Positions 51,345 through 59,679 of a DNA stretch of 64,000 nucleotides are shown here, piece by piece (within the stretch, counting starts at the first letter, position 1; each line of letters opens with the position of its first letter). Location of the stretch: assembly GCA_029782295.1 (NCBI GenBank), contig JAKOVB010000174.1, positions 1-64,000 on the forward strand. Reading direction: 5' to 3'. Position numbers and translations under genes: made by a program. The DNA comes from Pseudomonadota bacterium. GTDB taxonomy: Bacteria > Pseudomonadota > Gammaproteobacteria > Burkholderiales > Methylophilaceae. The notes below the pieces were generated by a model. The model searched no databases. It was not told the origin of the DNA and saw only the letters and a program-made list of their open reading frames with translations.

Positions 51345-53033
51345 TCAGCGCGGTCGGTACTGAAAAACCTTGTCGGGGCTGCCCTGCCGGGCGCATTCGG
51401 CGGACGCTGGCGCGCTGACCAGGATCCACCGATCACCGCTCGAGGATCCGACGTCCACCGCCTGTCTGGCGGAAATGAAGCACGGGTCCAACTGACTCTC
51501 GTTAACGAGCAGCTGGCGATTCGGCGCTTCGTTCAACCAGCGCGCGGCGTCGTAGGTTTCCGCGGGACCCTCACGCCAGCGGGCGTGCCCGAAGTTCACA
51601 ATCGGCCGCTGCAGATGCAGCAGAAACTGTTCTTTGTATCCCACGAGCCCAAGGTCGCGCGCTGGATCGGCGGCGGCCTCAAGTTTGTCAACAAAACTGC
51701 CAGCCGATCGCCCGCCGTTGATTTGCGGTGAGACGACGACGCTGAACACCAGCCAGACGATACTCATTACGCATGCTGTGGCCAGCAGTCCACGCCGCGC
51801 TTTCAACACGGCAAGCATGATAGCCCCCAGCACTGCAATGACCGCCAGTGGAGGCAGGATATTCCCCCCTGCTTTCTCGATCAGCTCAGCGGCGCGTTCA
51901 GGCTGTATCCAGGTCAGAAAAACAAAAGCCGCCGCACATACCAATACAACCAAAGTTGAGAAAATGGCGCCCGCGCGCTGCACGCCCTTTCGTTGCGCCA
52001 AGTGCTTGAGCCACTCCCCTGAGAGCAACGCCAAGGCCGGCAATGCGGGGAAGATGTATACACCGCGTTTGCCAGGGCTCGCACTGAAGAAAATCAAGAC
52101 CAGAACAATCCACGCCAACAGAAGCAGGACGCGCGCATCGTGCGCCAGAACTTTTTCCTTCCATCGCGGCGCCAACCACGGAACAAGAATGGCAAGCGGC
52201 AGCCATAACGAGACGATGACCGTCAGGTAGTAATAAAACGGCTGATGGTGATGCCAGGCAGCGGTGTAACGCTGCGCGGTTTGTTGGAGCAGGATTTCAT
52301 CTCGGTATGCGATCAGCGATGGATCGCCACTACCGGCGACCGCAAGCAGCATCGGCACCAACCAGAGGCCGATAGCTACAACAAAGGCGGCGGGCGCAAT
52401 CGCCCACGTCCAACCCGTGCCGACGTGCGGCAAGGTCCATTGTTTGCGTCGCGCGTAGGCATACGGCAACAACACCAGGAACGGAAGAAATCCCACCCCT
52501 TTGGTAATGACGCCGAGCCCAGCCGCCAATCCGCCCAGCGCCCACCATTTCACTCCATGACCCAACAGCAAGTAGCGCAAGAACGCGTAGAGCGACAGCG
52601 TGGTGAAAAACACCAGCACCATGTCGATCTGCGCGCGCTTGGCTTGCAGAGTAAATTGCACGGCGAACAGCAATGCCAGCGCCGCCCAGCGGCCGGCCTC
52701 TCGACCCCACAGGCGACGGCCCAAATCGTAGACCAGCATGAGCGTCCCGAGACCGGCCAGCAGCGAAGGCAGGAGGAACGACAGGCGTAGTGAACCAGTC
52801 AGCCAGTAGAACGCTGCGATGAGCCACATGAATAGCGGCGGCTTGTCCGGGTACAGATCTCCGCCCACCTGTGGGAACAGCCACTGGCCCGTGGCGACCA
52901 TGTCGTGGGCGATCAACGCGAATCGAGGCTCGTCGGCCGGCCAGGGATCGCGCAGCCCGAGACCAGCAGCGATCAACATCAAGGCCAAACCGCCGATCGT
53001 CCACAGATCGCGAATGATTTCTCTGTGGTTCAA
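51345..53033 (-). CDS. GT39-family lipid glycosyltransferase (ArnT-like)
   Basis: Inner-membrane protein of about 562 aa with about 12 membrane segments. Near the N terminus it has DPWPADEPRFA, the acidic GT-C motif of ArnT/PMT transferases, then KPPLFMWLIAAFYWLTG. Members move a sugar (aminoarabinose in ArnT) from undecaprenyl phosphate to lipid A or protein. The proposed start is a TTG at 53033. The frame continues upstream but overlaps the divergent LAB_N gene. A tiny frame (MTERVRR) ends across this TTG, which may couple translation. The gene lies near a GT2 that could make its lipid-linked donor. Confidence 0.85.
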   Translation of the reverse strand: MNHREIIRDLWTIGGLALMLIAAGLGLRDPWPADEPRFALIAHDMVATGQWLFPQVGGDLYPDKPPLFMWLIAAFYWLTGSLRLSFLLPSLLAGLGTLMLVYDLGRRLWGREAGRWAALALLFAVQFTLQAKRAQIDMVLVFFTTLSLYAFLRYLLLGHGVKWWALGGLAAGLGVITKGVGFLPFLVLLPYAYARRKQWTLPHVGTGWTWAIAPAAFVVAIGLWLVPMLLAVAGSGDPSLIAYRDEILLQQTAQRYTAAWHHHQPFYYYLTVIVSLWLPLAILVPWLAPRWKEKVLAHDARVLLLLAWIVLVLIFFSASPGKRGVYIFPALPALALLSGEWLKHLAQRKGVQRAGAIFSTLVVLVCAAAFVFLTWIQPERAAELIEKAGGNILPPLAVIAVLGAIMLAVLKARRGLLATACVMSIVWLVFSVVVSPQINGGRSAGSFVDKLEAAADPARDLGLVGYKEQFLLHLQRPIVNFGHARWREGPAETYDAARWLNEAPNRQLLVNESQLDPCFISARQAVDVGSSSGDRWILVSAPASAECARQGSPDKVFQYRPR

Positions 53034-53109
53034 CGTCTTACTCGTTCGGTCATGGCCATGCTCGCCACCAGGCGAAAGGTCCGTTGTTGCAATTGCGTGG
53101 GAGCGTATT

Positions 53110-53409
53110 TTGAATACCGTGCTTTTTGAGATCCTGGGCATCAACGTCACGCCCTGGAAAATTGTCGGCTATGTCGGCGTCTTCCTCTTTGCCGGCCGCT
53201 GGTTCGTGCAGCTGCACGCCTCGCGTCGCGCCGGCCGTCCGACCCTGCCGAGGATGTTCTGGTACATGAGCATCTCCGGCAGCATCATGGTCTTGAGCTA
53301 CTTTATTTTCGGCAAGAACGATTCGGTCGGCGTGCTTTCCAACTCGTTTCCATTGACCGTGGCGCTGTACAACCTGTGGCTCGACCTCAAATCGCGCCGC
53401 CCCGCCTGA
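53110..53409 (+). CDS. LAB_N (lipid A disaccharide synthase N-terminal-like) membrane protein
   Basis: Protein of 99 aa with three membrane segments matching the small LAB_N domain (TPWKIVGYVGVFLFAGRWFVQ in part, LPRMFWYMSISGSIMVLSY, NLWLDLKSRRP). The start is probably the TTG at 53110 after GGGAG; GTG 53119 is possible. Such proteins occur with GT2 and GT39 genes in lipid-linked sugar clusters, as here. The molecular role is not known. Confidence 0.75.
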   Translation: MNTVLFEILGINVTPWKIVGYVGVFLFAGRWFVQLHASRRAGRPTLPRMFWYMSISGSIMVLSYFIFGKNDSVGVLSNSFPLTVALYNLWLDLKSRRPA

Positions 53410-53423
53410 CGAACAAGCGTGCT

Positions 53424-54146
53424 TCATTCCTCGGTCACCTCGAGTCCCGCCTGGCAGCGCGCCCTCAGCCACATCACGCCGAAGATGTCCACAATACCGA
53501 CCCAGAGACGGTTCAACATTCCGTACTTGGAGGCGCCGTGCGTGCGCGGCCGATGGCTCACCGCCACGGAGGTGACTCGATGGCCAGACCGCAGAAACAG
53601 CGCCGGGAGAAAGCGATGCATGTGATCGAATCTCGGCAGCTCCAGATATGCCGCCCGATTCATCAACTTGATGCCGCACCCCGTATCCGGCGTGCCATCG
53701 CCGAGCATTGTCGAACGTACCGCATTCGCAATGCGCGATTGGAGTTTGCGAAAACCGTTGTCCTTGCGCGTGGTGCGGTGGCCCTGGAACAGCGCGATCG
53801 CGGGGTTCTGCGCCTTCAACCTCGCCGCCAGCAGTCTCAGCAAATCCGCGGGATCGTTCTGCCCATCGCCGTCGAGCGTACCGATCCACTCTGCGCGCGC
53901 GTGACGCACGCCGGAGTCGACCGCTGCGCTTTGCCCGCTGCGGAACGAATGCCGAAGCAGGCGGATATGGGAGATCGATTTGCGAGCTACCCGCACCGCA
54001 TGCGCGGTGCCGTCGGTGCTGCCGTCATCGACGAACAGAATCTCGAACTTAATCCCGCCCAGCGCGACGGCAACTTCCCGCGCGAGCGGGCCCACATTGT
54101 CGGCTTCGTTGCAGACAGGGATGACAACCGACAGATCTAGACTCAT
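53424..54146 (-). CDS. GT2-family glycosyltransferase (ArnC/dolichol-phosphate mannosyltransferase-like)
   Basis: Protein of 240 aa, start MSLDLSVVIPVCNEADNVGP at 54146. It has the GT-A fold with FEILFVDDGSTDGTA and the metal motif in GTLDGDGQNDP. It lacks C-terminal membrane segments. It probably transfers a sugar to undecaprenyl phosphate, making the donor for the GT39 enzyme at 51345-53033. Convergent with LAB_N. Confidence 0.87.
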   Translation of the reverse strand: MSLDLSVVIPVCNEADNVGPLAREVAVALGGIKFEILFVDDGSTDGTAHAVRVARKSISHIRLLRHSFRSGQSAAVDSGVRHARAEWIGTLDGDGQNDPADLLRLLAARLKAQNPAIALFQGHRTTRKDNGFRKLQSRIANAVRSTMLGDGTPDTGCGIKLMNRAAYLELPRFDHMHRFLPALFLRSGHRVTSVAVSHRPRTHGASKYGMLNRLWVGIVDIFGVMWLRARCQAGLEVTEE

Positions 54147-54249
54147 AGGCGCGGCGCAATCAGGGAAATATCGCCCGCACGCGCGAGCGCCTATGGCGAT
54201 AAGCGGCGAGCCCAAATAGGAATGGATCGTATTAGACTATCACCGGTCA

Positions 54250-54266
54250 CGTCGGAAAGTTGTCGG
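54250..54266. promoter_or_regulatory. Direct repeat CGTCGG-N5-TGTCGG
   Basis: CGTCGG at 54250-54255 and TGTCGG at 54261-54266, spaced 11 bp, just before the response regulator start. The region from about 54215 resembles 51265-51317 (shared CGTATTAGA, then GTCGG repeats). Confidence 0.5.
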
Positions 54267-54277
54267 GGTCGCGTTGC

Positions 54278-54988
54278 GTGGATAGTAAAAAGGCACAGAA
54301 AAGTCAGCCCTTTCGGGTGTTGGTGGTGGAGGACAACCGCGACCTTGTCTCGAATCTGTTTTCCTATTTAGAAGCGAGAGACTTCAGTCTCGATGCCGCG
54401 CGAGACGGCGTATCGGGTTTGCACCGGGCGCTCGAAGGCGTGTACGACGCGATCATCCTCGATTGGATGCTGCCGCGAATGGATGGACCTGAGCTGGTGC
54501 GGCAACTGCGCGACAAGGGTTTGAGCACGCCCGTGCTGATGCTGACCGCACGAGATGAACTGCCAAGCAAAATCATCGGATTCAAATCCGGCGTCGACGA
54601 CTACCTCACCAAACCTTTCGAGTTGGCCGAGTTGGAGGTCCGCCTCGAAGCGCTGATCGCTCGCGGCCGTGGCCGCCATCGTGTCCTTCGCGTGGGAGAT
54701 CTGACGTTTAATTTATCAACGCAGGGCATCACACGCGCAGGGACGTCCCTGCGGATGCACGCAGCTTGCCGCAAACTATTGGAGGTGCTGATGCGTGAGA
54801 GCCCCGCCATGGTCCCGCGCGAGAGATTGGAGCGCGTCATATGGGGTGACGATCCACCCGACCACGACATGCTCCGCTCCCATATCTACGAGCTCCGTAA
54901 AAGCGTCGATGGTCCTTTTGAAACGAAACTGATTCAAACGCTGCCCAAGGTGGGTTATTGCATCGTGGCCGAGGCGCAAAGCCAGTGA
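54278..54988 (+). CDS. OmpR-family response regulator
   Basis: Protein of 236 aa. Receiver with acidic VEDN, Asp in AIILDWMLPRMDG, and Lys in YLTKPF. The DNA-binding winged helix ends with HIYELRKSVDG and IQTLPKVGYCIV. The start is proposed at the GTG of 54278; no strong ribosome site decides it. The stop overlaps the kinase start (GTGA). The repeated TGTCGG motif upstream suggests autoregulation. Confidence 0.9.
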   Translation: MDSKKAQKSQPFRVLVVEDNRDLVSNLFSYLEARDFSLDAARDGVSGLHRALEGVYDAIILDWMLPRMDGPELVRQLRDKGLSTPVLMLTARDELPSKIIGFKSGVDDYLTKPFELAELEVRLEALIARGRGRHRVLRVGDLTFNLSTQGITRAGTSLRMHAACRKLLEVLMRESPAMVPRERLERVIWGDDPPDHDMLRSHIYELRKSVDGPFETKLIQTLPKVGYCIVAEAQSQ

Positions 54989-56274
54989 ACACTCGGGCCA
55001 GCCTTCGCCAACGACTGACCATCGGCGTCCTCATCTATGTCGTCATTCTCTCGATCGCCGTTGCGGCTCATGGCTATCTCGTCAATGAACGCGCGGAACA
55101 AAGTGTGTGGGAATCGCTGCTCGCGCACGAGTTCGCGCACTTTGAGACGCGGCGCGCGCAGGATGCGCACTATCAATGGGTGGATTCATCGACGCTGCAA
55201 CTGTACGGCGCCTCCAACAACGTCGACATTCCTTCGCCATTTGACTTGCCGGCAGGCGTTCACGACGAAGTTGAACGCGAAGGCCGGCAGTTTGTATTGC
55301 TCGTGCGAGGCGCCGGTGCGGCGAAGGCCGTCATGTCGCTGGATATTTCCGAGATGGAGAACAGCGAGCAGTCGCTAATCTGGACCATTGCAATCTCATC
55401 CGGTGCGCTCGCCATTTTTCTGTCGGTAGCGACCTACTTTGGTATTGGGCGGCTGGTCCGACCCCTGGTGGCGATGGCGCGTGAAATTGCCTCGCTGCAT
55501 CCGGATCGGCGCGGGCAGGTGATCACAGTGCCGCCGTCCGCGCCGCAGGAGGCGATGGTGATCGGGCGCGCCTTGAATGAGCATTTAAGACGCAGCGATC
55601 AATTCATCGAACGGGAGCTGGCATTCATTCACATGACGAGTCACGAGCTGCGCACGCCGATCGCCGTCATTGCCAGCACTGCGGAGGTGGCGCTGGACAG
55701 CAAGATTTTGGAGCACACCACCGAACCGCATCTGCGGCGCATCCTGCGTGTCGCGCGAGACATGAAGGAACTGGTCGCGCTGCTGTTGGCCCTGGCCAAG
55801 GATCCTGCGCGACTGAATGCAACGAGTGAGGCTGTGAGCGTCCACCAACTCCTTCCAGCAGTTGCCCATGACCACCTATTCCTGGCCGAGCGCAAAGAGT
55901 TAACCTTTGAGCTGGACAACGATTCACCCGTGGTCGTTCACGCGCCTGCACAGATCGTTCGCGCCACGATCGGCAATCTCATTCGCAATGCGATTGAAAA
56001 CAGCGACCGCGGAATCGTCCGCATCGCCACGACACCCGCATCGCAAGTCGTCATCACAGACCCCGGCCACGGTATGTCCGAGGAGGAATTGGCCGACCTG
56101 TACTCCCGCATGGCGCGTTCAGGGATGGCGGCGCCTGGCGGTGGGATCGGCCTCGATTTGATTCAGCGCATTTGCAGGCACTTCGCCTGGACGATTGAGT
56201 TTTCATCCCAGCCGGAACAAGGCACCTGTGTGGTGCTTGATTTCAAAGCAAGGTCGGCGGAACTTTCAACGTGA
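54985..56274 (+). CDS. Sensor histidine kinase
   Basis: Inner-membrane kinase of 429 aa with two membrane segments (LTIGVLIYVVILSIAVAAHG and TIAISSGALAIFLSVATYFG), a periplasmic sensor of about 110 residues, HAMP, the site MTSHELRTPIAVIAS, and an ATPase domain (IGNLIRNAIENSDRG, ITDPGHGMSEEEL, GGGIGLDLIQRICRHF). It is paired with the regulator by overlap. Its 3' end overlaps a PAP2 gene on the other strand by 9 bp. The signal is unknown. Confidence 0.9.
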   Translation: MNTRASLRQRLTIGVLIYVVILSIAVAAHGYLVNERAEQSVWESLLAHEFAHFETRRAQDAHYQWVDSSTLQLYGASNNVDIPSPFDLPAGVHDEVEREGRQFVLLVRGAGAAKAVMSLDISEMENSEQSLIWTIAISSGALAIFLSVATYFGIGRLVRPLVAMAREIASLHPDRRGQVITVPPSAPQEAMVIGRALNEHLRRSDQFIERELAFIHMTSHELRTPIAVIASTAEVALDSKILEHTTEPHLRRILRVARDMKELVALLLALAKDPARLNATSEAVSVHQLLPAVAHDHLFLAERKELTFELDNDSPVVVHAPAQIVRATIGNLIRNAIENSDRGIVRIATTPASQVVITDPGHGMSEEELADLYSRMARSGMAAPGGGIGLDLIQRICRHFAWTIEFSSQPEQGTCVVLDFKARSAELST

Positions 56275-57003
56275 CGAATTCGCCACTGCCGCCAGACGTA
56301 CTCGGTGTGCAAACGCCTCATACAGCAACACCCACAGCAATGCCCATGCCGTGCCGAAGGTCCAGCCGGCGATCACGTCCGTCGGCCAATGCACGCCCAG
56401 AATGATCCGGCTGATGCCGACCAACAATGACAGTAGCGCCGCCGTCGTGAGAATCAGAACGCGTTCGGTGCGCGATGAGCGAAGGCTCGCAATCAGCGCG
56501 GCGATTGTCAGATACACCACCGCCGACATGCTGGCATGAGCACTCGGAAATGCGGCGCCCGATACCACCATATGCGCAAGCGCCGGATCAGGTCGCAACC
56601 GGCCGAAGCCTGCTTTCAACAGTGTCACGGCGAGCGAACCGGACAACGAGGCCGCGGCCACCAGCAGCGCCATTCTGCGATTTGACAGCAGCAGCAAATA
56701 ACAGGCGACAAACAGACTGATCGCCACCAGCACGGCCACGCTGCCGAGCGCGGTGATATCGCGCATTGATTCCGCAAGAGCCGGGGATGCGTCTCGCAGC
56801 GATTTGGCCGCCTGCAGAATTTGGAGGTCGAACGCGTGGGTCTCACCTTCGAGAACTTCGCTGCCGAGGATGGCGAATGCCAAACCCAGCAGTGTGATGA
56901 GCAATCCAAATCCGAGGAACGCAAGGACGGGCTGGTCACGTTGCTTCAGCAAGCGATACCAGGCGGTTGTACGGATTGGAAGGCCCTCGTGCCGATCGCG
57001 CAC
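56266..57003 (-). CDS. PAP2-family membrane phosphatase
   Basis: Membrane protein of 245 aa with six predicted segments and complete PAP2 motifs: KAGFGRLRPDP, AFPSAHASMSAVV, and SRIILGVHWPTDVIAG. It begins at a GTG. The subgroup is common for undecaprenyl-diphosphate or lipid A phosphatases. It lies downstream of the sensor kinase at 57100-58389 on the same strand, 97 bp away, so it may share its transcript. Confidence 0.9.
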   Translation of the reverse strand: MRDRHEGLPIRTTAWYRLLKQRDQPVLAFLGFGLLITLLGLAFAILGSEVLEGETHAFDLQILQAAKSLRDASPALAESMRDITALGSVAVLVAISLFVACYLLLLSNRRMALLVAAASLSGSLAVTLLKAGFGRLRPDPALAHMVVSGAAFPSAHASMSAVVYLTIAALIASLRSSRTERVLILTTAALLSLLVGISRIILGVHWPTDVIAGWTFGTAWALLWVLLYEAFAHRVRLAAVANSSR

Positions 57004-57099
57004 ATCGACTCCCTTTGCAGATTCGATTGAGGTTGGACGTTTTGAGTGCCACGGACCAATCGCGAGTCAGCGGATCTCCTAGGTTCACAGCGAACCTGT

Positions 57100-58389
57100 T
57101 CAGGCTTGGGGTAACAGCACGCGCGCAACAAGTCCGCTTCTATCCGTTCGATTGTGCAGGCTGACCCGGCCGCCCAGCTGTTTGACGACGCTTTCCACGG
57201 TTGCGAGCCCCAGGCCGCTTCCGGTGCTGTGATCGCCCGGCACACTGTAGAAGCGCTCGAATACCCGCTCGAACTGGTCTGGTTGCAAGCCCGGCCCCTC
57301 ATCCCTGATCTCGATCCGCGCCGCAGTCGAATCGCTGGCGACTTTCAAGTCGATGCATCCGCCTGGCGGCGTGTAGCGGACTGCGTTGTCTAGCAGATTG
57401 CCACAGATCAGCAGCACCCGCGACGTGTCACCCCGCACGATCATTCCGGGCTCACCCTCGATTGAGAGCGTCACGCCGGCTGCGGTGGCGATCGGCGCAT
57501 AGATCGCCTGCACCTCCTGCAGCGCCTCGTCCAGATTCACGACATGACCATTGACCTCCGTGGCCGATTCGATCCTGGCGAGCGACAGCAATTGCTCGGC
57601 CAGGCGCGTCGCGCGCTGAATTCCGGCGCGCAATTCCTTGAGGCGCGCCGCGCGCTCGCGCGGATCGGCGGACCCATCCAAGACGTCCGTCTGCAGTTGC
57701 AGCGCGGCCAGGGGCGTGCGCAAGGCATGCGCGGCATCGGCGATGAAGTGGCGTTCGCGCTGAACGGCCAGGCCTTGCCGCTCCAACAGGCGATTGATTT
57801 CCTCAACGAGGGGCAGGATCTCCTGCGGTAACGATTGTCCTTCGAGGGCTTCACTCGACAGCACATCGCGACGCGACACAGCGGCCGCCACTTCGCGCAC
57901 CGGCTGGAGCAACGCGCGAATGACGAGCGCAATGGCGATGGCGAGTACCGGCAGCAGAACAAACACGGGTAGAAACGCAGCCAGCGCCGCGGACTCTGCC
58001 TGGTCCTCGCGCGTATCGACCGGCTGCGCGATCTCGATATGGCGTCCACCCAGCACTGTCGCATAGATGCGATACCGCTCCGTGCCAAGGTTTCTCTCCG
58101 TAAAACCTGGCGTCGTCACGAGCGGGATGCGCAGCGAATCCATTGAGGAGTATTGCAGCTTGCCGGCACCGTCCCAAATGCCCACCTCGATATCTTCATC
58201 GGTTCTGAACGATCGAGGCACACCGGCAGTCTGCTCGGCGACAATCGCGGCGACCTGTTGCAGCTGATGGTCCAGGAAATCTTTCGCTTCGCTATTCACC
58301 TGCCGATAGGCCAGAATGGCCGACAGGACGCCCACCGTCGATACGGCGACCCATAGGGATATCAAGAGCCGGCGGCGCAGCGATCTCAT
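57100..58389 (-). CDS. Sensor histidine kinase (QseC/PmrB-like)
   Basis: Inner-membrane kinase of 429 aa with two membrane segments (LLISLWVAVSTVGVLSAILA and AALAAFLPVFVLLPVLAIAI), a periplasmic domain rich in acidic residues (TDEDIEVGIWDGAG), HAMP, the site ADAAHALRTPLAALQ, and an ATPase domain (NLLDNAVRYTPPGG, RDEGPGLQPDQ, GSGLGLATVESVV). It overlaps its regulator (ATGA). The domain order is that of QseC/PmrB, which sense metals and cationic peptides; the signal here is not proven. Confidence 0.9.
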   Translation of the reverse strand: MRSLRRRLLISLWVAVSTVGVLSAILAYRQVNSEAKDFLDHQLQQVAAIVAEQTAGVPRSFRTDEDIEVGIWDGAGKLQYSSMDSLRIPLVTTPGFTERNLGTERYRIYATVLGGRHIEIAQPVDTREDQAESAALAAFLPVFVLLPVLAIAIALVIRALLQPVREVAAAVSRRDVLSSEALEGQSLPQEILPLVEEINRLLERQGLAVQRERHFIADAAHALRTPLAALQLQTDVLDGSADPRERAARLKELRAGIQRATRLAEQLLSLARIESATEVNGHVVNLDEALQEVQAIYAPIATAAGVTLSIEGEPGMIVRGDTSRVLLICGNLLDNAVRYTPPGGCIDLKVASDSTAARIEIRDEGPGLQPDQFERVFERFYSVPGDHSTGSGLGLATVESVVKQLGGRVSLHNRTDRSGLVARVLLPQA

Positions 58390-59054
58390 GGGCCGGTCGC
58401 CATGCGCCAGCCGACGCCGCGCACGTTTTCGATCTGCTCACCGCCGATTTTTTGCCGTAGACCGTGCAGTAGAAACTCGATTGCGTTGCTCTCCACGGTG
58501 TCATCCCATCCGTAGATACGCGATTCGAGCTGCGCACGCGACAATAGCGTGCCGGGCCGCTGCATCAGGGCGTGCAGCAAAGCATATTCGCGGGCGGTCA
58601 GCCGAATCCGCCGGCCCTCACGCATGACGGTGCGCGAGGCCGGATCGAGCGTCAGAAATGCGGTTTTGAGTTCGGGCTCCAGACGCCCAACGTGCCGCCG
58701 CGCGAGCGCGCGGATGCGTGCCTTGAGCTCGACCAGCTCGAAGGGTTTGACCAGGAAGTCATCGGCTCCCTGATCCAGCCCGACCACGCGGTCATCGAGC
58801 GCATCGCGGGCGGTAATGATGAGCACGGGGATGTTGTTGCCGGCGCGGCGGATGTGCCGCAGGACCTCGATGCCCGTTTTCCGGGGCAGGCCCCAATCGA
58901 GGAGCACGATCTGGAACTCATTGAGCCGGTCTTGCAACGCCGTCTCGGCCTGGGCCCCGTCGCGTACCCAGTCCACGGCATAGCCTTCGTCGGTCAGCCC
59001 GCGCACCAGGCTCGCCCCGATCATGGGGTCGTCTTCGACGATCAGAACGCGCAT
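58386..59054 (-). CDS. OmpR-family response regulator (QseB/PmrA-like)
   Basis: Protein of 222 aa. Receiver with VEDDPMIG, Asp in IVLLDWGLPRKTG, and Lys in FLVKPF. The winged helix contains EFLLHGLRQKIGGE and NVRGVGWRM. Direct repeats TTAGC-N6-TTAGC (59099-59114) lie 45 bp upstream of its start. The same repeats lie upstream of lptF, so it may control LPS export genes. Confidence 0.92.
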   Translation of the reverse strand: MRVLIVEDDPMIGASLVRGLTDEGYAVDWVRDGAQAETALQDRLNEFQIVLLDWGLPRKTGIEVLRHIRRAGNNIPVLIITARDALDDRVVGLDQGADDFLVKPFELVELKARIRALARRHVGRLEPELKTAFLTLDPASRTVMREGRRIRLTAREYALLHALMQRPGTLLSRAQLESRIYGWDDTVESNAIEFLLHGLRQKIGGEQIENVRGVGWRMATGP

Positions 59055-59098
59055 CTTCCAAGTCTCGCCAGCACGAGTTCCAGTGTGAGGATTTTGAA

Positions 59099-59114
59099 TT
59101 AGCGTCGGCTTAGC
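59099..59114. promoter_or_regulatory. Direct repeat TTAGC-N6-TTAGC
   Basis: TTAGC at 59099-59103 and 59110-59114, 11 bp apart, between the divergent response regulator and cupin genes. The spacing fits PmrA/QseB-type tandem sites. Confidence 0.5.
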
Positions 59115-59232
59115 ACCCCTGGCGCCGGCCCATTTGGGGTTAGACGGTGCTTTTCAGGAAATCTATCGCGTCGTAATGGGCCTCCGCTGGGGATGGCGCG
59201 GCTCGAAGCAAGACGGCATCCTGTCGCCCCTT

Positions 59233-59619
59233 ATGAGTATCAAAATCGCCAAGTTGCGTGTCCATACCGACCTTCGGGGGGCCATCTTCGAGCCCCTGGA
59301 ACCCGAATTGCTGTCCGGATGGCGCAATGTGCATGCCGTGGTGACCGAACCCGGCGCCATCCGCGGCAACCACCGGCATTTGCACGGGACTGAAGTCAGT
59401 GCGGTACTGGGCCCCGCCTTGGTCCGATACCGCGATGAAACTGGGATACACGATGTCCCCGTGCCTGAAAACGAGTGCTGGCGCTTTTCCTTCCCGGCTG
59501 GCGTCGCACACGCTTTCAAAAATACGGGCACCCGGCCGTTCGTGCTCGTTTCCTTCAACACCGTCGAGCACGATCCCGAGCGGCCCGATGTGGCACGCGA
59601 GGAATTGATCGTAGGCTGA
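59233..59619 (+). CDS. Small cupin-type sugar-nucleotide-modifying-like protein
   Basis: Protein of 128 aa starting MSIKIAKLRVHTDLRGAIFE. The cupin fold is visible (EPGAIRGNHRHLHGTEVSAV, FSFPAGVAHAFKNTG) with His residues that could bind a metal. It resembles the short cupin/epimerase domains used in polysaccharide biosynthesis (WxcM or dTDP-sugar isomerase type). The start at 59233 was chosen over an upstream Met because the domain begins there. It is divergent from the response regulator and convergent with lptG. Confidence 0.75.
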   Translation: MSIKIAKLRVHTDLRGAIFEPLEPELLSGWRNVHAVVTEPGAIRGNHRHLHGTEVSAVLGPALVRYRDETGIHDVPVPENECWRFSFPAGVAHAFKNTGTRPFVLVSFNTVEHDPERPDVAREELIVG

Positions 59620-59679
59620 GCACCACGCTTTGCGGTAAGTGCGTGTTTGGGAGGCAACCGTTGTTTGGGGCAGTTGCCG

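Noticed and set aside
57081-57097. Hairpin AGGTTC-N5-GAACCT after the sensor kinase
   Set aside because: The stem is only 6 bp and no T-run follows, so it is not called a terminator.
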